Positions 1 through 8,070 of a DNA stretch of 36,244 nt are shown in pieces. This DNA comes from Rhodospirillales bacterium (GTDB lineage Bacteria; Pseudomonadota; Alphaproteobacteria; Acetobacterales; Acetobacteraceae). The stretch lies in NCBI GenBank assembly GCA_947447625.1, contig CANFKS010000040.1, positions 1 to 36,244 of the forward strand, read 5' to 3'. A model generated the notes under the pieces. The model was given only the letters and a program-made list of their open reading frames with translations, searched no databases and was not told where the DNA came from. Both the position numbers and the translations under genes were made by a program. Position 1 is the stretch's first letter, and every line of letters starts with the position of its first letter.

Positions 1-82
1 CCGCTATGAGGCGGGCGGTTTCGGGCTGGGCGAGCATTTCGGACAGCCAGGCGCTGATCAGGCCGCCTTCGTGGCGCAGGGC
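1..82 (-). CDS. possible edge fragment of an unknown gene
   Basis: On the minus strand one frame stays open to the window edge and reads like ordinary protein (ALRHEGGLISAWLSEM, then LAQPETARLIA). No convincing start is visible: the only ATG is at 37-35 and lacks a Shine-Dalgarno sequence. The same frame runs back without a stop to the aapP stop codon. It could be the beginning of the next gene downstream of aapP, or a chance open frame in GC-rich DNA. I do not recognise the product. Confidence 0.25.
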
Positions 83-110
83 CGGGCGCGGTGGCTGGTG
101 ATGTGCCGGA

Positions 111-149
111 TGGGGGTGCCTTCGCCTATCAGAAGGCTTACTGCTCTAG
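111..149. repeat. degenerate copy of the AGAGC hairpin module
   Basis: The 21 bases at 117-137 are identical to the centre of the perfect hairpins at 22018-22059 and 36001-36046, including the 8-base loop GCCTATCA. The flank toward 149 matches the full copy at 8 of 11 bases and ends in GCTCTAG. The other arm is eroded. The element overlaps the stop codon of aapP, because the minus-strand TAGAGC end supplies its TAG. Confidence 0.8.
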
Positions 150-898
150 TGACCGCGGAGGATTTGGGAGAGGAAGAGTTTGAGCCGGTCGGTTTGGGGG
201 TTTTCGAACATTTCGACGGGTTTGCCGCTTTCGACGATTTCGCCGCGGTCCATGAAGACGACGCGGTCGGCCACCTGGCGGGCGAAACCCATTTCGTGGG
301 TCACGCAGACCATGGTCATGCCGGATTCGGCGAGTTCGATCATGACGTCGAGCACTTCCTTGATCATTTCGGGATCGAGCGCGGAGGTGGGTTCGTCGAA
401 GAGCATGATTTTGGGGCGCATGCACAGTGCGCGGGCGATAGCGACGCGCTGTTGTTGGCCGCCGGAGAGTTGGCCGGGGTATTTTTTGGCTTGTTCGGGG
501 ATTTTGACGCGGGTGAGGAAGCTCATGGCGAGTTCCTCGGCGTCGGCTTTGGGCATTTTGCGGACCCAGATCGGGGCCAGGGTGCAGTTTTCGAGGATGG
601 TGAGGTGCGGGAAGAGGTTGAAGGACTGGAAGACCATGCCGACTTCGCGGCGGATGGTGTCGAGCGCACGGAGGTCGTCGGTGAGTTCGGTGCCGTCGAC
701 GACGATGCGGCCTTCCTGGTGGGTTTCCAGGCGGTTGATGCAGCGGATCATGGTGGATTTGCCGGATCCGGAAGGCCCGCAGACGACGACGCGCTCGCCT
801 TCGGCGACGGTGAGTGTCACATCACGCAGCACGTGGAGGGCGCCGAACCACTTGTTGACCTTATCCAGGACGATGGCGGGGGGGGCGGTATCGCTCAT
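146..898 (-). CDS. aapP: amino-acid ABC transporter ATP-binding protein (AapP/GlnQ type)
   Basis: This 250-residue cytoplasmic ATPase would drive uptake of polar or general L-amino acids with AapQ and AapM. It shows Walker A GPSGSGKS, the Q-loop [10 protein letters not shown], the ABC signature LSGGQQQR, Walker [13 protein letters not shown] and the switch histidine in VTHEMGFA. This order and length are typical of the polar amino-acid ATPase family. The ATG at 898 follows aapM after an 11-nt gap. The coding frame ends in a TAG that belongs to a degenerate AGAGC hairpin module, so the last residues (RGH) may have been set by that repeat. The exact substrate is not shown by the sequence. Confidence 0.93.
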   Translation of the reverse strand: MSDTAPPAIVLDKVNKWFGALHVLRDVTLTVAEGERVVVCGPSGSGKSTMIRCINRLETHQEGRIVVDGTELTDDLRALDTIRREVGMVFQSFNLFPHLTILENCTLAPIWVRKMPKADAEELAMSFLTRVKIPEQAKKYPGQLSGGQQQRVAIARALCMRPKIMLFDEPTSALDPEMIKEVLDVMIELAESGMTMVCVTHEMGFARQVADRVVFMDRGEIVESGKPVEMFENPQTDRLKLFLSQILRGH

Positions 899-909
899 GA
901 CGGGTTCCT

Positions 910-2049
910 TCAGCGACGGACGGAGCGGCTGAACTCGACTTCGAGTCCGCGGCTGTAACGGGACATGGAGTAGCAGAAGACGAAGTAGATGAGGGCGAGG
1001 ACGATATAGACTTCTGTGCTGTAGCCTTGCCAGATCGGTTCGGCGAGGGCGACTTTGCCGGTGGTCATCAGATCGAAGATGCCGATGATGAGGACGAGGG
1101 AGGTGTCCTTGAAGGAGCCGATGAAGGTGTTGACCATCGGCGGGATGACCAGGCGCAGCGCCTGGGGGAGGATGATTTGGCCGGTTTTTTGCCAATAGGT
1201 GAGGCCGAGCGCATCGGCGGCTTCGTATTGGCCTTTGGGCAGGGCTTGCAGGCCGCCGCGGATGACTTCGGCGAGGTAGGCGGCGCCGAAGAGGATGATG
1301 CCGAGCTGGGCGCGCAGCAGTTTGTCGGGGTTGAGGCCGACGGGCATGAACAGCGGGAACATGACGCTGGCCATGAACAGGACGGAGATCAGCGGCACGC
1401 CGCGGATGAGTTCGACATAGACGATGCAGAGCCAGCGGACGGCGGGCATGGTGGTGGCGCGGCGGCCGAGGGCCACGCAGACGGCGAGTGGAAAGGCCAG
1501 CGCGAGGCCGAAGGTGGCGAGAATAAGGGTCATCGGCAGGCCGCCCCAGGTGTCTTGTGGGACGAAGGGCAGGCCGAGGATGCCGCCCCACATCAGGACG
1601 CCGATGACGATGAGGGTGATGATCCAGATGTAGGCGAGTTCCTTGCGCCAGAAGCGGCGCATGGCGGAGACGACGAACAGGCCGATGAAGAGGGCAACGC
1701 AGATTGCGGGGCGCCATTGTTCGACATAGGTGTAGCGGCCGAAGAGGATGAAGCGCCATTTGTCGCCGATGACGGCCCAGCAGGCGCCGCCACCTTTGGC
1801 GTCCCGGCAGAGTTGCGGGTCGAGCTGGCCTTTGGTGTCGGCGGGGACGGTCCAGACGGCGTGCAGGATACCCCAGTCGATAAAGCCGAGGAGGGCTTTG
1901 GCGACGATGTAGAGCAGCGCCAGGGTGACGGCGGTGGACCACCAGGAGTTGAAGAGGTTGCGGCGGAGCCAGGCGACAGGGCCGGCGACAAGGAGGGGGG
2001 GGTGTTCGCGGGTGCTGGCAGGGGTGGAGACGGTGGTGGAGGCGGACAT
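910..2049 (-). CDS. aapM: amino-acid ABC transporter permease (AapM type)
   Basis: This 379-residue inner-membrane permease belongs to the His/Glu/Gln/Arg/opine family. After a charged N-terminus it has several hydrophobic helices and a long central loop. The EAA coupling motif is in the C-terminal half ([24 protein letters not shown]), followed by [18 protein letters not shown]. The length and two-part layout match AapM rather than the shorter GlnP/HisM proteins. Its start lies 3 nt from the end of aapQ, so the genes are co-transcribed, and aapP follows. Role and operon position are well supported; the substrate is inferred from family. Confidence 0.92.
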   Translation of the reverse strand: MSASTTVSTPASTREHPPLLVAGPVAWLRRNLFNSWWSTAVTLALLYIVAKALLGFIDWGILHAVWTVPADTKGQLDPQLCRDAKGGGACWAVIGDKWRFILFGRYTYVEQWRPAICVALFIGLFVVSAMRRFWRKELAYIWIITLIVIGVLMWGGILGLPFVPQDTWGGLPMTLILATFGLALAFPLAVCVALGRRATTMPAVRWLCIVYVELIRGVPLISVLFMASVMFPLFMPVGLNPDKLLRAQLGIILFGAAYLAEVIRGGLQALPKGQYEAADALGLTYWQKTGQIILPQALRLVIPPMVNTFIGSFKDTSLVLIIGIFDLMTTGKVALAEPIWQGYSTEVYIVLALIYFVFCYSMSRYSRGLEVEFSRSVRR

Positions 2050-2052
2050 GTC

Positions 2053-3306
2053 TCAGCGCTCCACCAGCGCGATGCGCGCGTTGTACCAGTTCATGAACAG
2101 GCTGATGGAGAGGCTGATGGTAAGGTAGACGAGCATGATGACGGCGATGCCTTCGACGGCTTGTCCGGTTTGATTGAGGATGGTGCTGACGATGGAGACG
2201 ACATCCTGGTAGCCGATGGCGACGGCGAGGGAGGAGTTTTTGGCGAGGCTGAGATAGGTGCTGGTCATGGGCGGGATGATGACGCGCAGGGCCTGGGGGA
2301 GGACGATGAGGCGCATCGCGGACCAGGGATGCAGGCCGAGGGCGCCGGCGGCTTCCCACTGGCCGGTGGGGACGGCGAGGATGCCGGAGCGGACGATTTC
2401 GGCGATGTAGGCGGCGGTGTAGATGACGAGGCCGATTGTGAGGGCGCCGTATTCGGGGCTGAGCGTGAGGCCCCCCTGGAAGTTGAAGCCGCGCAGGACG
2501 GGCATCTCCAGGGCGAAGGGCGCGCCGAGGGAGGCCCAGACGGCCAGCGGGAAGGCGATCATCAGAGCGAGGCCGGCGGGCCAGACGGGGGGGCGGATAC
2601 CGCTGGCTTCCTGGCGGCGGCGTGCCATGCGGGCCCAGGAGGCGGTGCCGATCCAGCCGAGGACGAAGGCGGCCAGGGCCCAGCTATGGGCGGGTTGCCA
2701 TTCAAGGAGAGGGAGCTTGATGCCGCGGTTGGAGAGGATGACGCCTTCGATGGGGCGCAGCGCCTGTCGGGGGGCGGGAAGGGACTGGACGATGGCGTAC
2801 CAGAAGAAGAGCTGGAGCAGGACGGGGATGTCGCGGATGGTCTCCACGTAGATGGCGGCGAGGCGGGCGAGGAGCCAGTTTTTCGACAGGCGGGCGATGC
2901 CGATCAGGGTGCCGAGGAGGGTGGAGAGGATGATGCCGACGACGGAGACCTTGAGGGTGTTGAGCACGCCGACCCAGATGGCGCGGCCATAGCTGTGCAC
3001 GGCTGGGTCATAGTCGATCATGTGTTCGCCGATGGGGATGCCGGCGAGGTTGTCGAGGAAGCCGAAGCCGGTGGCGATGCGGCGGACTTCGAGGTTCCGC
3101 ATGGTGTTGGCGACGAGATACCAGATGATGGCGGCGATGCCGCCGATGATGGCGACCTGCCAGATCAGGGCGCGCAGGCGCGGGTCGGACCAGCTGAACC
3201 CGATGCGGCGCTGGGGGGCGGGGCGCGAGGTCAGGCGTGGATCGGTGGTCGCTCCTGACATGGTTGGCCTGGTGTCCTTGGTGAGCCGGCCAGAGCCGGG
3301 TTGCAT
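2053..3306 (-). CDS. aapQ: amino-acid ABC transporter permease (AapQ type)
   Basis: This 417-residue inner-membrane permease pairs with AapM. Hydrophobic helices alternate with a long insert, and the C-terminal half carries the EAA loop ([24 protein letters not shown]) and [19 protein letters not shown]. Two starts are possible. The ATG at 3306 has a GGAGG 7 nt upstream; the ATG at 3261 gives MSGATTDP with weaker spacing. I prefer 3306 because of the Shine-Dalgarno sequence, although that site lies in the arm of a perfect 14-bp inverted repeat. No aapJ-type binding-protein gene lies upstream, where one would usually be; moaA is there instead. Confidence 0.92.
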   Translation of the reverse strand: MQPGSGRLTKDTRPTMSGATTDPRLTSRPAPQRRIGFSWSDPRLRALIWQVAIIGGIAAIIWYLVANTMRNLEVRRIATGFGFLDNLAGIPIGEHMIDYDPAVHSYGRAIWVGVLNTLKVSVVGIILSTLLGTLIGIARLSKNWLLARLAAIYVETIRDIPVLLQLFFWYAIVQSLPAPRQALRPIEGVILSNRGIKLPLLEWQPAHSWALAAFVLGWIGTASWARMARRRQEASGIRPPVWPAGLALMIAFPLAVWASLGAPFALEMPVLRGFNFQGGLTLSPEYGALTIGLVIYTAAYIAEIVRSGILAVPTGQWEAAGALGLHPWSAMRLIVLPQALRVIIPPMTSTYLSLAKNSSLAVAIGYQDVVSIVSTILNQTGQAVEGIAVIMLVYLTISLSISLFMNWYNARIALVER

Positions 3307-3310
3307 GCGT

Positions 3311-3343
3311 CAGCCTCCATGCTGCCATGCAGCATGGAGGCTG
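3311..3343 (-). promoter_or_regulatory. perfect 14-bp inverted repeat masking the aapQ ribosome binding site
   Basis: Arms 3311-3324 and 3330-3343 are exact reverse complements around a 5-base loop (CCATG). In the aapQ transcript the 3' arm contains the GGAGG that precedes the ATG at 3306, so the folded RNA would hide the ribosome binding site. The structure could also end moaA transcripts or be a protein-binding operator. There is no T tract, so a classic intrinsic terminator is less likely. Confidence 0.6.
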
Positions 3344-3391
3344 TCGACTCTGGAGGCGGAATGGCGTCGCGGGAGGGCGGCGCGCGGGGGA

Positions 3392-4378
3392 TCAACCGCC
3401 GGTGACGCTCATGTGGCGGGCGAGGGCGGGCTTTTGGCTGCGACGGTCGATCACGAAGTCATGGCCCTGGGGCTTGTGGGCGATGGCGGCGAGGATGGCG
3501 GCATCGAGGTCGGCGTCGGTGGCGCCGGCGCGCAGGATGCGGCGGAAATCGGCCTGGTCGTCCTGGCCGAGGCACATGTAGAGGGTGCCGGTGCAGGTGA
3601 GGCGGACGCGGTTGCAGGATTCGCAGAAATTATGGGTCATCGGGGTGATGAAGCCGATGCGGCTGCCGGTTTGGGCGACGGTAAAGTAGCGGGCGGGGCC
3701 GCCGGTTTTGTATTCGGTTTCGGTGAGGGTCCAGGTCTGGCGGAGGCGGCTGCGGACGGTGGAGAGGGGGAGGTATTGGTCGGTGCGGTCGCCTTCGATG
3801 TCACCGAGGGGCATGGTTTCGATGAGGCAGAGATCGAAGCCGTGTTCGCCGCACCAGGCGATCATGTCGTCGAATTCGTCCTCGTTGACGCCTTTCATGG
3901 CGACGGCGTTGATGCGCACGGCGAGGCCGGCGGCGCGGGCGGCGAAGATGCCGTCGAGGGTTTTTTCGATTTTGCCCCAGCGGGTCATGGCGGTGAAGCG
4001 AGCGGGGTCGAGGGTGTCGAGGCTGACGTTTACACGGCGGACGCCGGCGGCGTGAAGGTCAGCCGCATGGCGGGCGAGCTGGGTTCCGTTGGTGGTCACG
4101 GTCAGTTCATCGAGGCCGTTGCCGATGCGGGTGCCGAGGCTGCGGAACAGGGAGATCACGTCTTTGCGAACCAGGGGCTCGCCGCCGGTGATGCGGATTT
4201 TGTTGGTTCCGAGGCGGATAAACGCGGCGCAGAGGCGTTCCAGCTCCTCAAGGGAGAGGATTTCGGCCTTGGGCAGGAAGGTCATGTCCTCGGACATGCA
4301 GTAGACGCAGCGGAGGTCGCAACGGTCAGTGACCGACACGCGCAGGTAGGTTATCGGGCGGCCGAAGGGGTCGATCAT
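3392..4378 (-). CDS. moaA: GTP 3',8-cyclase, molybdenum cofactor biosynthesis
   Basis: MoaA is the radical SAM enzyme that starts molybdopterin synthesis by converting GTP to 3',8-cyclo-GTP. The 328-residue protein has the N-terminal cluster motif C20-x3-C24-x2-C27 and the [11 protein letters not shown] segment. Its second iron-sulfur site is [19 protein letters not shown] near the C-terminus. It ends in the conserved Gly-Gly tail (MSVTGG). Length and motif order are normal. It is transcribed divergently from the chpT-like gene. No other moa gene is in the window, and I saw no convincing molybdenum-cofactor riboswitch upstream. Confidence 0.97.
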   Translation of the reverse strand: MIDPFGRPITYLRVSVTDRCDLRCVYCMSEDMTFLPKAEILSLEELERLCAAFIRLGTNKIRITGGEPLVRKDVISLFRSLGTRIGNGLDELTVTTNGTQLARHAADLHAAGVRRVNVSLDTLDPARFTAMTRWGKIEKTLDGIFAARAAGLAVRINAVAMKGVNEDEFDDMIAWCGEHGFDLCLIETMPLGDIEGDRTDQYLPLSTVRSRLRQTWTLTETEYKTGGPARYFTVAQTGSRIGFITPMTHNFCESCNRVRLTCTGTLYMCLGQDDQADFRRILRAGATDADLDAAILAAIAHKPQGHDFVIDRRSQKPALARHMSVTGG

Positions 4379-4676
4379 GGCGGGCTATTCTCTCGCGTGA
4401 CTGACCTAATGTTGTCGCTGCTGGGCGGAAGCGCAAGGCGGGGTGGGTTGTCGGGATTTTATCGGGGCGGGGGTGATGGAGGGTATTTATCCGATTTGGT
4501 TCGCATGCGCGACGTTTTCGGGCGTTGTGGCGGTGTTGCGTTATTGGTTCGTTTACTGAAATAGCATATTGGTGCGGTGATCTCGACATAATGTGCCAAA
4601 AAAATGCGTTTTAACTGGCCATAGCAAGTGCGGCTTCCTGCAGGTGCTGACGGCCATCCGGTTGGGGATTCAGGGC
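4379..4676. promoter_or_regulatory. divergent moaA/chpT intergenic region
   Basis: This is about 300 bases between two divergent genes. The part from about 4530 to 4615 is clearly AT-richer than its surroundings (TTACTGAAATAGCATATTGG and nearby), as expected for a promoter. I could not place a -35/-10 pair with good spacing. The chpT frame is open back to a GTG at 4593, so part of this region may be coding if that start is used. Confidence 0.35.
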
Positions 4677-5315
4677 GTGAACGACAGGTTGCGTTTGGCT
4701 GAATTGCTGACTTATCGGCTCTGTCATGACATTTCAGGGCCGGTGGGTACGCTGATGGGTGCGCTGGGGATGGCGCGTGAAAACCCGGGAAGTGCCGGTG
4801 AGGCTTTGGGTTTGGCTGGGGATGTGGCGGTGTCGCTGGGGCAGCGGGTTCATTTGGTGCGAGCGGCTTGGGGGGCGGCGGTGTCGACGGTGTCGGTGGT
4901 TGCGTTCGCTGCGTTGTGTGAGGGGTTGCCGCAGGCGCGGCGGGTGAAGGTCAGTTTCGAGGATTTACGGCCGGGTGGCGCGCTGTGTCCGGAGATGACG
5001 CGGTTGTTGCTCAATGTGTTGATATTGGCTGGGGAAAGCATGCCGCGCGGTGGAGTTGTGATCGTGGCTGGGGACACAAGCGGGGCGATTACGGTGCGTC
5101 TTGTGGGGGTTGGGGCGGCGTGGCCGGCGGATTTTGCGGGTTGGTTGGCGGATGCAAGCCGGGCCTGGGCGGCTGTGGAGGGGATGACGCCCGAGATGGC
5201 GCGGGGGTTGCAAGGGCCGTTGACGGCGTTGATCGGGCATGCTGGCGGGATTCGGATGGGGTTTTTGATGGCGCGGGCGGCGGAAGAGGCGCCGCCGTTG
5301 ATTCTGACGCCGTGA
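4677..5315 (+). CDS. chpT: ChpT-like histidine phosphotransferase
   Basis: ChpT proteins relay phosphate from a hybrid kinase to response regulators, in Caulobacter from CckA to CtrA and CpdR. The motif is visible near the N-terminus: LAELLTYRLCHDISGPVG with a phosphorylatable His followed by Asp. A degenerate kinase-like C-terminal fold follows and ends near EEAPPLILTP. The GTG at 4677 gives 212 residues, close to the family size. Upstream in-frame GTG/TTG starts exist, the farthest at 4593, so the start is uncertain. The CheA-like gene follows on the same strand, suggesting a signalling pair. Whether it feeds CtrA is inferred only from family. Confidence 0.82.
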   Translation: MNDRLRLAELLTYRLCHDISGPVGTLMGALGMARENPGSAGEALGLAGDVAVSLGQRVHLVRAAWGAAVSTVSVVAFAALCEGLPQARRVKVSFEDLRPGGALCPEMTRLLLNVLILAGESMPRGGVVIVAGDTSGAITVRLVGVGAAWPADFAGWLADASRAWAAVEGMTPEMARGLQGPLTALIGHAGGIRMGFLMARAAEEAPPLILTP

Positions 5316-5337
5316 GGTCAAAATCATGCGGTTGTTT

Positions 5338-5357
5338 ACGATTTATTCGTAAATCGT
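5338..5357 (+). terminator. UUCG-loop hairpin between chpT and cheA
   Basis: ACGATTTA (5338-5345) and TAAATCGT (5350-5357) are exact reverse complements around the exceptionally stable tetraloop TTCG. The stem is AT-rich in a GC-rich genome and no T run follows, so it is not a standard intrinsic terminator. It may stabilise or separate the chpT and cheA messages. The pairing is seen directly; the role is inference. Confidence 0.45.
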
Positions 5358-5410
5358 GTCGAGACTGACGCCATCCCGCAGGCAATGCTGCGGCGGGGTG
5401 GAGAGCAGTG

Positions 5411-6883
5411 ATGGACCACCTTCTCGTCGAATTCCTGACCGAGACCAATGAGAACCTGGCTGCACTTGAGGTCGCGCTGGTGCGGTTGGAGCGGGACCCG
5501 CAGGACGGCTCGACCCTGTCCCAGATTTTCAGGCTGGTTCATACGATCAAGGGGACCTGCGGGTTTCTGGGCTTGCGCAGGCTCGAAAAGCTGGCGCATG
5601 CGGGGGAGACTGTGTTGGGCAAGCTGCGCGCTGGCGCGCTGGCGGTGACGCCGGAGCTGATGAGCACGGTGTTCGCAGCGATCGATCAGATCAAATTCAT
5701 CGTCACGCGGCTCGGTGTGACGGGCAGCGAGCCGGACGGCAGCGATGCGGGGTTGATCGGGCGGCTCGATGCGGTGAGTGAGGGCAAGACGGGCGGGCAG
5801 GGTGTGGGGCCGGTGCCGATGAAGGGCGGGATCGTCGATGGTGCGCCGGCGGCGGTGCAGAGCATCAGGGTGGGTGTTGATCTACTCGAGAGTCTGATGA
5901 TGCTGGTGAGCGAGCTTGCGTTGACGCGCGATCAGATTTTGCAAGTGGCGCGCTCGCAGGAGAGTGGACCCTTTGCTGTGCTGTTGCAGCGGCTGTCGCA
6001 TATCACGACGGATCTGCAGGAAGGCGTGATGAAGACGCGAATGCAGCCGATCGGCACTGCTTGGGCGAAGCTGCCGCGGCGGGTGCGCGATCTGGCGCAG
6101 GAACTCGACAAGCGGATCGAACTGGTGATGCGCGGGGCTGATACCGAGATTGATCGCGAGGTGTTGGCGCTGATCGAGGATCCACTGACCCATATGGTGC
6201 GGAATTCGGCCGATCATGGCCTTGAGTTGCCGGTCGAGCGGCGGGCGGCGGGGAAGAGCGAGACCGGCCATATCTTCCTCAATGCTTATCATGAGGGCGG
6301 GCATATCATCATCGAAATCCGTGACGATGGGCGCGGGGTGCCGGTGGACAAAATTCGCGCCAAGGCGGTTGCCGAGGGGATGGCGAGCGAGGCGGAACTG
6401 GCGGGGATGACGAACGGTCAGATTTTGCGCTTCATTTTCCGACCGGGATTTTCCACGGCGGCCACGGTGACGGCGGTGTCGGGCCGCGGGGTCGGGATGG
6501 ATGTGGTCAAGACGAATGTCGAGCGGATCGGGGGCACGATCGACCTGGAGAGTGTCGAGGGGCGGGGCACGATTTTCACGATCAAGGTCCCGTTGAGGTG
6601 TGCGATTGTTCCGGCGTTGATCGGCCAAGCGGGGGCGGAGCGGTTTGCCATTCCGCACCTGCGTGTTGTCGAGGCGGTGCGTGCCGGAGCGAAGGCGTCG
6701 GACGGGCAGGGCGGTGGCGAGGCGATCGGGCAGATGATTGACCAGACGCCGGTTTTGCGGGTGCGGGATCGGTTGGTGCCGTTGGTCGATCTCAACGCAA
6801 CGTCGAAGCTCGGTGCGGCGAAATGCGCGGCGCAAGGCCATAGCTGCACCACAGTGTTGCGGGCGGCTGTGGCGGTGGGGTGA
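5411..6883 (+). CDS. cheA: CheA-like histidine kinase with shortened CheW domain
   Basis: CheA autophosphorylates on an N-terminal histidine and passes phosphate to response regulators. An Hpt domain spans about residues 1-110 with the site LVHTIKGTCGFLG (His ~44). A dimerisation segment lies at ~150-215 and the ATPase domain at ~225-395, with N-box HMVRNSADHGLE, G1 DDGRGV and G2 GRGVGMDVV. The CheW-like domain starts at ~397 but stops after ~95 residues with a poorly matching tail, where ~130 or more is usual. There is no clear CheY-binding P2 domain. The ATG at 5411 has GGAG upstream. No cheW, cheY, cheB or cheR is nearby, so the gene may be a specialised or decaying remnant. Confidence 0.85.
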   Translation: MDHLLVEFLTETNENLAALEVALVRLERDPQDGSTLSQIFRLVHTIKGTCGFLGLRRLEKLAHAGETVLGKLRAGALAVTPELMSTVFAAIDQIKFIVTRLGVTGSEPDGSDAGLIGRLDAVSEGKTGGQGVGPVPMKGGIVDGAPAAVQSIRVGVDLLESLMMLVSELALTRDQILQVARSQESGPFAVLLQRLSHITTDLQEGVMKTRMQPIGTAWAKLPRRVRDLAQELDKRIELVMRGADTEIDREVLALIEDPLTHMVRNSADHGLELPVERRAAGKSETGHIFLNAYHEGGHIIIEIRDDGRGVPVDKIRAKAVAEGMASEAELAGMTNGQILRFIFRPGFSTAATVTAVSGRGVGMDVVKTNVERIGGTIDLESVEGRGTIFTIKVPLRCAIVPALIGQAGAERFAIPHLRVVEAVRAGAKASDGQGGGEAIGQMIDQTPVLRVRDRLVPLVDLNATSKLGAAKCAAQGHSCTTVLRAAVAVG

Positions 6884-6945
6884 GGCGGACTTGCTTCGTC
6901 TCCTTGGGGCGGGCAGGTTGTGGGGATCTGGATGAGGTGGGTGCT

Positions 6946-7872
6946 GTGACTGTGATTTTTGCGTCTCGACCGAATGTCTATACTGGCAGCCCGCTTGATC
7001 GGGCGGCGGAGAAGCGGGATGACGAGGCCTGGGTGGCCGCGGCACTGGCTGATTCGGGCTCGCTGTTCGCGCCGGTTTGGCGGGCGCGGAATTTGATGCG
7101 GGGGAAGGCGGAAGGGAAGCCTGAGGCGGTGTTCCTGACGCATGAGACGGCGGATGCGGTGCGGATGGCCGGTGGCGGGTGGGCATTGCTTGGGCTGCTC
7201 GGGGGCGTGCCGCTGTTTACGGTGGATGTCAGCGCGGCGGATGATCCGATGCCGTTGCTGCCGGAGGGGATGGGGGAATTCGTCGATCTTCGCGCGGTGC
7301 CGGGGCTGCTCGATGGCGAGGAAGCCTCGATCATGGCGCATGCGCGGGGGCTGATGCACTGGCGCAGCCGGCACCGGTTCTGCGGGGTTTGTGGCGCGGC
7401 GTGCGAGGCGCGCAGCGCGGGGCATGTGATGGTCTGCACCGGGTGCAACACGCAGCATTTTCCGCGGACCGATCCGGCGGTGATCATGTTGGTGTTCAAG
7501 GGCGATCGGGCGTTGCTCGGGCATTCCGCGCGGTTTCCGGGGTCGAACATGTATTCGACGTTGGCGGGATTCGTGGAACCGGGAGAAAGCCTGGAAGAGG
7601 CGGTGGCGCGCGAGGTGCTGGAGGAGTCCGGTGTTCGGGTGGGGCGGGTTCGGTACCATTCGAGCCAGCCTTGGCCGTTTCCGGCTTCGATCATGCTTGG
7701 GTTCTATGCCGAGGCGACCAGTGAAGAGATCACGATCGATCCCAAGGAACTCGTCGATGCGCGGTGGTTCACACGCGCGCAGCTCCGCAATCCGCGGGAC
7801 CATGGGTTTGCTCTGCCCCGCGGCGACAGCATTGCCAGCCGGCTGATTGCCGACTGGATTGCCGCAGGCTGA
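6946..7872 (+). CDS. nudC: NAD(H) pyrophosphatase, Nudix family
   Basis: NudC-type enzymes split NADH/NAD+ into nicotinamide mononucleotide and AMP, and in E. coli also remove NAD caps from RNA. The protein has a zinc ribbon (FCGVCGAACEA then VCTGCNTQHFPRTDP) and a complete Nudix box (GFVEPGES followed by REVLEESGV). The family signature SQPWPFPAS is also present. The frame is open back to 6880, overlapping cheA. I place the start at the GTG at 6946, which has GAGG 8 nt upstream and gives 308 residues. The upstream 22 codons look non-coding and may be a remnant of the lost cheA end. Confidence 0.94.
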   Translation: MTVIFASRPNVYTGSPLDRAAEKRDDEAWVAAALADSGSLFAPVWRARNLMRGKAEGKPEAVFLTHETADAVRMAGGGWALLGLLGGVPLFTVDVSAADDPMPLLPEGMGEFVDLRAVPGLLDGEEASIMAHARGLMHWRSRHRFCGVCGAACEARSAGHVMVCTGCNTQHFPRTDPAVIMLVFKGDRALLGHSARFPGSNMYSTLAGFVEPGESLEEAVAREVLEESGVRVGRVRYHSSQPWPFPASIMLGFYAEATSEEITIDPKELVDARWFTRAQLRNPRDHGFALPRGDSIASRLIADWIAAG

Positions 7873-7986
7873 GCCGCTTGCCCGGGTTTTTGGCGTGTCG
7901 TCGCTCGTCGGGGTTGAGGCCGGGGTCGATCTGGGCGGGGATGTGGGACAGAGTGCAACCGGGTCAAGAATGACAATGCCGTGGCT

Positions 7987-8014
7987 TTGCGTCTTTGCTC
8001 CGGGTTGCTATGGT
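7987..8014 (+). promoter_or_regulatory. weak candidate promoter for dnaN
   Basis: TTGCGT (7987-7992) and TATGGT (8009-8014) are separated by 16 bases, about 57 bases before the dnaN start. The hexamers match consensus only partly. The 198-base gap between nudC and dnaN must hold the promoter, but I saw no DnaA box in it. Confidence 0.25.
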
Positions 8015-8070
8015 GGGAGACTACGATTCGCGGGCAGGCTGCCCCGCTCTGCCCACCAGAGGATGTCGAG

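Noticed and set aside
1027-3258. Long plus-strand open frame (743 codons) opposite aapM and aapQ
   Set aside because: Its translation is dominated by Gly, Asp, Glu and Ala without family features, while the minus strand encodes clear permeases with EAA motifs.
7873-8070. Replication origin beside dnaN
   Set aside because: No DnaA box cluster or AT-rich unwinding segment was seen and dnaA is absent.
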